Both the position numbers and the translations under genes were made by a program. Of a stretch of 64,000 bases of DNA, positions 19,875 to 28,898 are shown piece after piece; positions within the stretch are counted from its first letter, which is position 1; every line of letters starts with the position of its first letter. The notes below the pieces were generated by a model that made no database searches, had not been told where the DNA came from, and worked only from the letters and a program-made list of their open reading frames with translations. Source of the stretch: Alternaria dauci (taxonomy: Eukaryota; Ascomycota; Dothideomycetes; Pleosporales; Pleosporaceae); contig NC_091276.1 of assembly GCF_042100115.1 (NCBI RefSeq), forward strand, positions 2,790,001-2,854,000. Direction: 5' to 3'.

Positions 19875-22556
19875 TCAGATAGGCAACTTCGACCTAGCCA
19901 TGCCAGTCAGTAAGCCGTTCACCTTCAACTTCCACCACAGCCATAACTCCTTTATCGGCGTACGGTCCCGATGTCGAAACGTCCTCCCTTCCGCCTTTTG
20001 TGGAACGAAACTCAGCTGCTCTCCTTGTGAAAAGCGCCCGACGTGGTCTATGCAGCGGTCTATCGACATCTCCAGGCACCTAGTGTACAGCGTTTCCTCG
20101 TTATCGCCGGGCAAAATTGGCGGAAAGACCTTCTCCAGGACGTCACCTCCGTCCAAACTCGACGTCAGCTGATGCAGCGTTGATGCGATCTTATCAACTG
20201 CGCCATCATACAGTGCGAAGAAGATGCAGTGGTTTCCTTTGTATTCAGGAAGATGGCCCGTGTGCATATTGATCATCAGTCCCGCACGCGCAGTCAGTTT
20301 TTTGCCGATGTATTTTGTCCCGGAGACAATGGTCAGCTCGGGCTTCCACTCTTCCACTGCGTTCCATACGCCACGAGAGTTGACACTCTCAACGACGAGG
20401 TTCGGTTCAGCCAAGACATGATCTCGCGGTATAAGACGATCGAAGTAGGCTTTGCGCTGGCGATCATGACCGAAGATTTGGCGGCGAAGCCCGTGATACT
20501 TCTGCCAGAACGCATCAACGAAGCGGCGCTTCTTCACAAGCTGGTGGAATTGTCCATAGCTTGTCTCCTGAATGCAATGGTAGCCGGGAAATGCCTGCTC
20601 CAGACGATAGCGAAGGTAACGATGTTGGGGGCCATCCGAACAGAGAAGGAGCAGTTTCAATGGCTGCCGGGTCTTGGCACCTGAACTATTCTGGAGTTGC
20701 AAACTGTTGCATGGAGCCTGAAACTTCGTGGTCTCAGCGGGACGTAATTTGCCGCGATCAGGATGGAAAAGTACATGAATAGGATCTTCCTCGCCCAGCA
20801 ATGATCGCAACACTGCATGCGCCACAGCGGGTGCCTGTGCGAAGCCTCCCGTGTTGTTGCCTCCAGTAATGATAAGCTGGCCGCCAGCAGCGGTGGAAAT
20901 TCTTTCGAAAAGCCCGAGGCCTGTAGGTGTGAAAGGACGCACGCAGAACTTACGGTGTCCACCTGGGTACATGGCCATCGGGCCACGATTCCTCGCCGCG
21001 GCATAGTTCTGTGGAAAGTAGATACGTGCAACTTCCTCCAGCTCGGCGTAAAGAGCGTCCATTTCTGGCGAGTTCGGTGCTGGGCGATCTAGGCCGACGT
21101 ACCCGTAACCACCTCCAAAGATGAGGATGTCTTCGCCGGTTTCAGGGTCACTAGCTACGGTGATGTTGATGTCTTCTACCTTGTGGCCACGTCGGTGAAT
21201 CTTGATGGAATTCTGCATCTTCGGGTGAAGGTTGGGGATTTGCAACCATATTCCCAGCACGCCATGGACCAAGTTCTCCGAGATCGTTCCGTCCAAGAGA
21301 TCGTTCTTTGTTGTGCCAGGACTTATCACGAAGTGGTCAGCTTCCAAATCTCCCTTCCCTGACTTCAGCATGGTCACCTCGCCTTGAGGATTGCGCTGGA
21401 TGCTCTGAACTTCGCAGTTCCATTCGAACGTCACACCCAGGTCAGCGATGTGGTGCATCAACTTTGCCATGAATAGGTGGATGTTCACTGTGAATCCGTC
21501 CACGATGATGGCTCCTGCAAGATGATCTGATTCGGCTGCGATGCGAAAGCCAGGGTATCTTCCCAGGAAATCTTCAGGAGAAGGGACTTGGAGCAGCGCA
21601 CCAAGCCTACCGTTGAGTTTGATGGATGACTCCAAGGCGACTGGCTCCACATACATGCGTATGATGTCCTTGTGGAAACCGACATCATCGAACAGATCAG
21701 GACTGGTATCCATGAGTTCTTTCCAGATCTTTCCGGACTCACAGTTCACCTCGTGAATATTTTTCTTGAAGGTCTCTGCCATCCAACTCGGAATGCGTTC
21801 AAAAGCGTCAACCCAAACTTGTTCTTTGCTGGAAAAGTCCTTGGGCAACTTCACACTCCACCCACCATCGCGGACACTCTTCCGGAATATCGGCTGCATG
21901 TCCTGGTAAATGTCGCTGCCCTGCTCATTGTAGTTGTCGGCTTCAGTGTTGGTGAACATGCGAGCATTGTGGCCGCCGCTTGTAACGCCTAGGCGAGTCC
22001 AGTCCTTGAGTTGGCAAAGGCGAGGATCCGGTCCCTGGTCCACGACTCGCACCCGGTAGCCACGCATAGCCAGGAGCTGCGCGGTCATCAGGTTCATGAT
22101 GCCCGCGCCAACGAGTAGGACAGTGTTCTTCTTGGCATGGAAATTCGTTCTGTTGATATTGGCTCGAAGATCTCCGGTATTGGCGCGCGCTCGGGCATAA
22201 AGCATCTCTGCATCTCGAAGGACCGATATCTCCCACTCCTTTGTCGAGGCGTTGGGATCTTGCTCGGAAAACTTGGCAATTTGAGCCACACGGCCATTGG
22301 CATATTCCTGTAGGCGAGGGATGCTAGTGGCATCTCGCACTAGCATCGACTTGGGTATATGACAAGCTTGGGCGAGCCAGCTGTCCATAAGGTCACTGGT
22401 CACTTCATCGCCATTGCATATCCAAACGTCGACTGTCTCTCGACTGGTCAACGGAATGGAAAGATCAGAGCTGGCGTCTTTGAAGACGGCGTAACTGAGC
22501 TGGTCCTTGCCAGAAAAGAGGGAGCGAAGTCTAACAGTGAGAAGAAACTTCATCAT
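19875..22556 (-). CDS. FAD-dependent oxidoreductase fused to a formyltransferase-like domain
   Basis: One intronless 893-residue frame. Residues about 1-140 form an unrecognised N-terminal region. At about 145 a dinucleotide-binding start appears (NTVLLVGAGIMNLMTAQLLA, followed by VRVVDQG). A D-amino-acid-oxidase/DadA-like FAD fold runs to about 600 and ends with ITGGNNTGGFAQAPAVAHAV, the usual FAD-contacting close of that fold. Residues about 640-850 look like a formyl-transfer domain: MINMHTGHLPEYKGNHCIFF carries the Asn763/His765 pair and SSLDGGDVL carries the catalytic-type Asp802, with the N-x-H to D spacing expected of GAR/Met-tRNA formyltransferases. The plausible chemistry is oxidation of an amine or amino acid coupled to N-formylation from 10-formyl-tetrahydrofolate; this is inference. 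No signal peptide is present. The second start codon is adjacent (MMK). Confidence 0.82.
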   Translation of the reverse strand: MMKFLLTVRLRSLFSGKDQLSYAVFKDASSDLSIPLTSRETVDVWICNGDEVTSDLMDSWLAQACHIPKSMLVRDATSIPRLQEYANGRVAQIAKFSEQDPNASTKEWEISVLRDAEMLYARARANTGDLRANINRTNFHAKKNTVLLVGAGIMNLMTAQLLAMRGYRVRVVDQGPDPRLCQLKDWTRLGVTSGGHNARMFTNTEADNYNEQGSDIYQDMQPIFRKSVRDGGWSVKLPKDFSSKEQVWVDAFERIPSWMAETFKKNIHEVNCESGKIWKELMDTSPDLFDDVGFHKDIIRMYVEPVALESSIKLNGRLGALLQVPSPEDFLGRYPGFRIAAESDHLAGAIIVDGFTVNIHLFMAKLMHHIADLGVTFEWNCEVQSIQRNPQGEVTMLKSGKGDLEADHFVISPGTTKNDLLDGTISENLVHGVLGIWLQIPNLHPKMQNSIKIHRRGHKVEDINITVASDPETGEDILIFGGGYGYVGLDRPAPNSPEMDALYAELEEVARIYFPQNYAAARNRGPMAMYPGGHRKFCVRPFTPTGLGLFERISTAAGGQLIITGGNNTGGFAQAPAVAHAVLRSLLGEEDPIHVLFHPDRGKLRPAETTKFQAPCNSLQLQNSSGAKTRQPLKLLLLCSDGPQHRYLRYRLEQAFPGYHCIQETSYGQFHQLVKKRRFVDAFWQKYHGLRRQIFGHDRQRKAYFDRLIPRDHVLAEPNLVVESVNSRGVWNAVEEWKPELTIVSGTKYIGKKLTARAGLMINMHTGHLPEYKGNHCIFFALYDGAVDKIASTLHQLTSSLDGGDVLEKVFPPILPGDNEETLYTRCLEMSIDRCIDHVGRFSQGEQLSFVPQKAEGRTFRHRDRTPIKELWLWWKLKVNGLLTGMARSKLPI

Positions 22557-25063
22557 GAGTGCCGTGAGTACCTGGTGCTCGAGAGTTTTTGAAAAGAGAT
22601 ATAGGCGAGGTTCTCTAGCCAGGACAAGATTATAGAACCTTTTGAGATATGCTCAATCGGCCTATATAGTATATCAGGAAGATTGAGAGATCCACCACAC
22701 ACACACCGCCCTGGCTGTGTGAACAGAACTTTCCTCGCATCTAAGCGAAGCTGTACGTCTTTGCAACTCACTATGCATCTCGAACTTAGTGTGAGAGGCA
22801 GAACACACGACCAAAAACAAAGATATCGAAGGCATCATTCAAGTCGTTCCAGGTAACGCCGTCTGGCGTTGTATACAATCACTAGTAGTGCGGGTCTACC
22901 TCCCCCACACAAGAGTGTGTGTGTGGATAAGTCACCAACACCTAGTGACTAACCCTTCTTTTTCTGGCGACGACAGCGAGCGCTTAACTATATCCAGGAA
23001 ATGGGCTTTTTCTGAAATGGTGTTCAGTTCGTATGGAGGGGTACCCGCAAAGGCTAGCGAGGCTGCCTTAGCTTGCTGCAGCTTACCGAAGTCTAACGCA
23101 GGGCTCGGCCCGGCGGGTGGAACCGGGGGATATAGAGGAAATGTGTTCACTCCACTTGTCACCATGAACCCTCGGTAACAAGGGAAGTATAGTTGCCTTC
23201 AAATTCCACTATTGTCTACCCTGTGATCTGCAATACTGATCGATATTGCGAGTCGTACCCTCAGGTGGTAATGCACCTACTACCAGCAGAAGGTTTTCAG
23301 TCGCTTCACTAAGCCACCCGGGCTTGAGGATGCTGTTACATAAATTCTTGGTTTTGGTGGCTGGCAACCACACCACCCTGCATGTCGGCTTCTTTACCGT
23401 TCATGGCTCATTTGACCACCAACAAGAAAGAAGAGTATGCCGGGCGTCCGGCTCCACGCAAGTCTTTCCATCAACTCGGGTATTATCGCCTGTCAGATAC
23501 CCAGTCACTAGCCGACATGGCTCGCCATAACGCGTAGTTGCGATGGGCCTTTATACAGCCTCACCTTCTGTACACAACCTGATATCCTACGTCTAGTACC
23601 TGTTGCCGAAAATTCGGAGTGTGCCTGTTCATGGCGCAGCAAGAAACTTAAAGGCGTACCTCTCTCTAGCTCTGCCGAACGAATATTATAGCCCCGTTCA
23701 GCAGCTGCATGGCTAGCTCTGCTGCAGCAAGACAGCGAGCCGCCTACTCAACACCCTTCCTCCGGACCGAGATGTTCCTACAAAGCTATACGACTTCACC
23801 GTTCAATATACCCAGGCCAGTTGTCTAGATTCCACCTTGCCACAACGGTGATTCGATCGAACCACACAGTCCGCACTCCATGCGCACACCGCCATCCTAC
23901 AATAAACACTATAGGTAAGCTAAAGCACGGTTTCATGTCAGTCATTCCGTCTAGTTCCCGGTTATGCACGTAACACGGCTTTCAAAGGGATAGGGCGGAG
24001 TGCGGGAACCCACGCATCCACATCGTTCGGTTCCACTTCGATGCCGTTTGACACTGGCATCGAGCAGTCATGCCATAACTATAAGACATGATCAACTAAA
24101 GAGGTGGTAACATGCAACTAAGTTGCTCACGATTGATGCGCAGTTCACGAGTGTCAAGTTCGAGCCCGATCGCGTTCTGATCGCCCAGGCAGACAGGCCG
24201 CGTACGGTTCGTAGGAGTGGTTCCACACCCCGGTCCAGTTTTGCTTCGAGCCTGCACCTCGCAGTCCTTCGTCTCCTTTGTCGCTTTCAATGTCCTTGAT
24301 CTCGCATACCGAGTTCAGTCCTTCAATTGGTGCAATGCGACAAGGTACCTCGCACGCGTTGCGATCTTTCCAATCAGTGCCTTGACGCGCGATGTCAGAT
24401 ATCGATCTCATCTGCAAGCAGACAATGGGGTCGTTTTTCGCATGCACGTCAGGGTCGGATGCATTCTGCATGTCACTGTGCGACATGTGGGTACTTGGTC
24501 GCCTTTACGATGCAGCCACTTCAAGCACGCAACCCTACCAACTGCACACATGTACAACCAACCGCTGGTCACCGAAGACCAGTTTTACTTTTTCGTTCCG
24601 GTCGTTAGCACTTGAGGACAATAGACGCAACCATGATGCAGATGTGGTGGATGACCAGCTGGCAGCTTGGCACTCTAGATACACTGGTGGAAATGTCTTT
24701 CGTGTTCACTGTGGGGGGACTCGCAATCACGTCGCATACTCGTGAGTTCAGTCACAGGCATAGCCAGTCACGTCTTTCGATTCGCGAACCCGAGCACTGG
24801 CGGTTCAAAATCCGTCCCCCTTTGATTGCTGCTCTACTAATTACACCTCTCGCCTTTTTTGACTTGCTCGTTAAAAGTCCCAACGAGTATAGCTAACATA
24901 TGACAAGAATTTACAACAATCGCGTCGCGGTTCGATATCTGGGTCCCACAAAACGATCGCGACGTCACATAACCCCACACGGCTACAGTTTTGAAGCAGT
25001 TGCCTGCTAAATCAAGATTTTGTTTTGCTTTTCCTAAAAACTCAGCATCTAGCAAAGCCAATT
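22557..25063. other. Gene-poor stretch, no gene seen
   Basis: About 2.5 kb upstream of the fusion gene. It contains a short GT-rich tract with inverted CA/GT pieces near 22695-22705 and 22908-22925. Frames of 95-130 codons (24217-24615, 22888-23178) show no motif. I see no supported gene, RNA or transposon. Confidence 0.45.
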
Positions 25064-25546
25064 TTATGTTCTTTTTGCAGCGGCCACATCGCTTGCCATC
25101 TTCAATAACGCATCTTTTTCGCCGAACTCAATGACCTTCTTCACTTTGGACCCATCCTCATTAAAGTACAAAAACCAAGCAGCTTCAGAAGAGTACGTCT
25201 CTCCACTGCTCCTCACATACACATCGGCTTTGGATGTAAAAGCGGCCCGGCGCGCCTCCACATCGATGACCAAGTTCGACATGATGTTATCCTTGAAGTT
25301 CAATATCCTGATATCGTTTTCAAAGAGGCCTTGAAAAGTGGTCGTGTCGAAGAAAGCGTCCGCCGCAAGCTCAAAAGCTTTGGGTACAGTCGCCGGGAGT
25401 AAATGACGTGTGCAGTCAAATGTAACGTCGCGATTAATGATCGATGCGTCGCCATGAGCTGCGCCTTCTTCGAATGCCAACAAGAAGGCACGAGCTGTGA
25501 TCTCGATTCGCTCTCGGAGAGGTGTTGCAGATGGAACTGAAGCCAT
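25064..25546 (-). CDS. NTF2/SnoaL-like fold protein
   Basis: About 160 residues from the ATG at 25546 (MASVPSATPLRERIEITARA); the frame extends 28 codons further upstream to 25630, but that part lacks a protein-like pattern. The arrangement is an N-terminal helix (IEITARAFLLAFEEG), a His/Asp-containing region (INRDVTFDCTRHLLP), a second helix and then alternating strands (NLVIDVEARRAAFTSKADVY, AAWFLYFNEDGSKVKKVIEF). This is the cone-shaped alpha+beta fold of the NTF2/SnoaL superfamily as found in many small fungal proteins. Such proteins include cyclases, isomerases and proteins of unknown role; no substrate can be given. Cytosolic. Confidence 0.7.
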   Translation of the reverse strand: MASVPSATPLRERIEITARAFLLAFEEGAAHGDASIINRDVTFDCTRHLLPATVPKAFELAADAFFDTTTFQGLFENDIRILNFKDNIMSNLVIDVEARRAAFTSKADVYVRSSGETYSSEAAWFLYFNEDGSKVKKVIEFGEKDALLKMASDVAAAKRT

Positions 25547-26283
25547 GTTGAGATTGCAAATATATTGTTGAGTATCAAAGGTTTTGTTGACAATGCTGTT
25601 GGCTAGAAAGTCGAGACAATGTTTGCACATTGGGTTGTGATTACTCCTTGCTGATACGTCCTATAAATATACCATATTCACCCATTCGACGATTCTGCTT
25701 TACGGCGTTAGATGGTATCTCCTACACTTAACACCGTTCTTGGCATGATGCTTTACCAACAAGAAATTTTCGCCTAACGTTAGGTAAAGCGGAGTCCTTG
25801 GAAGATCTACTACTAGCGGGGATGACATTTTCTCCCGTTCTTACCTAGCGCGTCTCAGCCCCGGTGCCTCGCCGGCCATACTCGCGGTCTAGCTTTGGCT
25901 CCACCGGATGACATTGTCGCTCTCTTTAGCCTAGCTCGCAGTTCGGTGTCCACGTATCCAAACACGTTCAGGTAGCGAGCCTCACTCCGAGTGATATCTT
26001 GAGCGTATAGCGCATGAATTCTGACACGGCCTACATGACCTACATGGAGCTGCGGTGGAACCATTCGTCTTGTCTTGCCCGGGAAAGCGCTGATTTGTTA
26101 GTGCGGACTCCGCGGCAATCTGGCGGCGTGCGAACTTGTCAAGAGCCCCGACTATATATGTGGCCAGCCTGTCCGTGGAATATCTTTTTGTCACTCCAGA
26201 TCACCATCACTCAAGAATTCGCCAACTCAGCACACGCAAGCAACCCTTAGCCTTCTTCAACCAAATTCATTCTCGTTGAAACA
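25547..26283. other. Divergent promoter region
   Basis: About 740 bases between the divergent SnoaL-like and SDR genes; both promoters must lie here. A CA-rich leader precedes the SDR start. No gene is seen. Confidence 0.4.
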
Positions 26284-27282
26284 ATGTCTCGTTACGCCCA
26301 GGTTTACGCTTCGCCGAACGGCCCAGGCGATGCGCGTCCAACAGCTATGCAAATTATCAAGGACGATAAGGCTGAGAATACTCTCAAAGGAGAGGTCGTT
26401 GTCATTACTGGTACATCTTCCGGCATCGGTATTGAAACCGCTCGTGCCCTCGCAGCTACTGGCGCGACCCTCTTCCTCACAGCTCGAAACACAGCCAAGG
26501 CCCAGTCTGCCCTTGCTGGTATCTTCGACCCTTCATGCATGACAATTGTCGAGATGGATCAAGAGAAGTTGTCCTCTGTCCGGGCCGCCGCAGAGACGAT
26601 TCTTAGCAAGACTTCAAAGATTCATCTCCTTGTCAACAATGCTGGAATTATGGCTATACCGGATCTGCGCCTAACAGCTGATGGACACGAACTACAATTC
26701 GGCACGAACCACCTGTCGCATTTTCTCTTGTACAAGCTCCTAGAGCCTGCCTTACTAGCAGCCGCCTCGCCCAGCCTCCCATCCCGCGTTGTCAGCCTCT
26801 CCTCTTCAGCACACAATGTCTGCGGCATCAACGACTCCGACAACTACAACTTCCAGAAAGGCGGCTATGATCCTTCCTTGGCCTATGGCCAGTCCAAGAC
26901 AGCAAACATCTACCTAGCCAATGAGATCGAGCGCCGACATGGCGAGCGCCACCTCCACGCTACGAGCGTTCATCCCGGCATTGTCATGACCGCACTTACG
27001 CAGCATATGCCTGCGGATGCATTCAAGGGTCAGGAGCACTTATATCCTACGATGAAGAACCCAGACCAGGGTGCTGCGACAACGGTATGGGCGGCCGTCT
27101 CCGACACTTGGAAGAACAAGGGTGGCAAGTACTTGCACGACTGCGCAGAGGCGGAACCATACAAGGAGGGCGATGACAAGTACACCTCGAAAGGCTACGC
27201 CCCGTGGGCCTATGATGTAGAGAAGGCGCAGAGACTGTGGAAGGACTCGCTCAAGATTGTAGGACTGCCGGAAGATGAGTAG
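26284..27282 (+). CDS. Short-chain dehydrogenase/reductase (retinol dehydrogenase-like)
   Basis: An intronless 332-residue protein. Cofactor motif TGTSSGIG at residues 42-49, structural NNAG at 118-121, the catalytic serine in VSLSSSAHN (about 172-175) and the Y-x-x-x-K pair in YGQSK (Y201, K205) are all intact. After the active site comes VHPGIVMTALTQHM. The layout matches fungal SDRs of the retinol dehydrogenase/WW-domain oxidoreductase type, about 330 residues long. These NAD(P)(H)-dependent enzymes act on lipid or small carbonyl compounds; the substrate is unknown. The start is supported by the A at -3 and the upstream CA-rich leader. Confidence 0.93.
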   Translation: MSRYAQVYASPNGPGDARPTAMQIIKDDKAENTLKGEVVVITGTSSGIGIETARALAATGATLFLTARNTAKAQSALAGIFDPSCMTIVEMDQEKLSSVRAAAETILSKTSKIHLLVNNAGIMAIPDLRLTADGHELQFGTNHLSHFLLYKLLEPALLAAASPSLPSRVVSLSSSAHNVCGINDSDNYNFQKGGYDPSLAYGQSKTANIYLANEIERRHGERHLHATSVHPGIVMTALTQHMPADAFKGQEHLYPTMKNPDQGAATTVWAAVSDTWKNKGGKYLHDCAEAEPYKEGDDKYTSKGYAPWAYDVEKAQRLWKDSLKIVGLPEDE

Positions 27283-27477
27283 ATATTAGGGAGCAACAAT
27301 GTATTCAATTGTGCTTTCAGGGTCTTAGTAGCATAGCAATAAAAGATCTTCTTACAGCAGCTCGTGATGCAACTACTATCCTTATCGTGGCTTCACAATA
27401 CCATATATCGTACTCCACGAGCGGTTTCACTCATACCGTGTGGAGATGTCCCTGATTCAAGGACGAGTCTTCCAACG
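27283..27477. other. Convergent 3' region
   Basis: Under 200 bases between the SDR stop and the end of the bZIP gene on the other strand. Confidence 0.4.
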
Positions 27478-28550
27478 CTAAAGACTCAAAGGTTCTTCCC
27501 CTCTGGCCAGCCTCCAACAGTTGGTAGATGCAAGCAGGTCTTCGCACCCTTGAACCGCCCAAGACCACTTGGTCAGAAACCCAGGCGTAGCCTCCCAGTT
27601 TCGTATATTGTGAGGCTCTCCCCACACTATGAGTCCCCTGCGGCCCGCTGTGACCCCTTCATCATCGTCTCCTACTGTTGTGATGGACGGTTCCGACACA
27701 CTCTTTGGATTCGACAAAGTAATAGCGACAGGCGTGCCTCGCCGCTCTCGGGTAGGTATAGTTCCCATAAGCTCGCCAATGAGATCTCCTAATAGATCCC
27801 AGTGATCAAGTCGTGCCTCGTGCCTAATAAGATTGTCGCGCAGCGAAGGAAACGGGAAGAGATTGATCCAGGAGGAATTCCCACGCTCTTGCTGTAGGCG
27901 GGTTGGAAAGAGCGACGGAGGTATGTTAGGGTTCAGAGGGTAGATGTTGGTGTCGTCGGTGTAGGAAAAGCTGATGGGACAAACCGGGCATGTCGTAGAA
28001 GGTTTACCGTATGGCCAACCTTTGAGAAGCACATTCAGGGCTTGTTTGTTGGAAACGAAAGCTCGAAAAACATTGTATTGGACTAGATGGAGGAGATGGT
28101 CGGTGGAAAGAGGGAAGACCATGGGCGGAGGATTTAGCGTGGTCGGAGCTAGGGTCGAAACGCGTGGAGGTGACTGCCGGAGTCCCACAGTGCTTGCACA
28201 TATAGCAATCGAAGTAACATTCTTCGCATCCTTGGTAATGGAATCCCCGGCGTCGATTACTAAGCCATCGACTTCGTCCAGGCGCCATCGCTCGACTTGG
28301 AATGGGCGTGAGGTTTGGGCAGAAGCTGCGTTGGGTCCCTTCTTTCGTAGTCCTTTTTGAAGATAAGCTCAGCCAAGGGCAGGGTGCTACGACCAAACTC
28401 ACGATGCAGTCTTTGGTTCTTACGATTCTGGACTTTTCTGCGCTGCTTGTTCGCCAGGGCTTCGATGTTGTCGAGCTGCCGGTCGGCCTCGTTCGCTTGG
28501 TCCTCAGCTGAGACCAGGAAGAGTGGGGCGATAAAGTGATGCATAGTCAA
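27478..28550 (-). CDS. bZIP-type transcription factor with DUF3425 domain
   Basis: Two exons, 28550-28403 and 28352-27478, with a 50-nt intron (GTGAGT donor, AAAAG acceptor), give about 340 residues. The basic region KQRRKVQNRKNQRLHR lies at about residues 35-50 and is completed by LRKKG after the junction. The C-terminal half is a DUF3425 domain: HLLHLVQYNVFRAFVSNKQA, FPFPSLRDNLIRHEARLDHW, GLIVWGEPHNIRNWEATPGF and TKWSWAVQGCEDLLASTNCW. Nuclear DNA-binding regulator; targets unknown. No leucine heptads follow the basic region, so dimerisation may depend on another surface. The start could be the first ATG (28550) or the third codon. Confidence 0.85.
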
Positions 28551-28898
28551 TTAGTCACGAATACACGTGAACCGATGGGTCAGCGACGTTGTCTCTTGTT
28601 GATATTGATAAAGGCAAGCCGAAGTGTTCGATGGATTGTACATGTGATGAGCAAGAGATATTGTATTGGCCTCGCGCTACATTCGGCCCTTTCGTCGTCA
28701 CAGACTTAGCACTAAGATGACTCGGCTCGCCCGATCTGCACTAGCGGCTTTCCCTACAAAAATGATGGTGCGAGAGAAAGGGGCAAGGCTTCCAATACTC
28801 CCGATTCGCCATTAAAAACGCAGTAGAGGTTCATGCGCAATTAACCTGCCACGCGATAGCAAAGCATAACATCATAAAGCACTCCAGAACTACCTTCA
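28551..28898. other. Intergenic region
   Basis: About 350 bases between the bZIP start and the end of the next minus-strand gene. Nothing recognised. Confidence 0.4.

Noticed and set aside
22932..23165. A 77-codon minus-strand frame with a Pro/Ala-rich start
   Set aside because: It reads somewhat protein-like, but it is short, isolated, without motif and overlapped by a longer frame on the other strand.
24217..24745. Overlapping plus-strand frames of 93-132 codons
   Set aside because: Three overlapping frames of similar length without motifs, signal peptide or plausible splicing; none stands out as coding.
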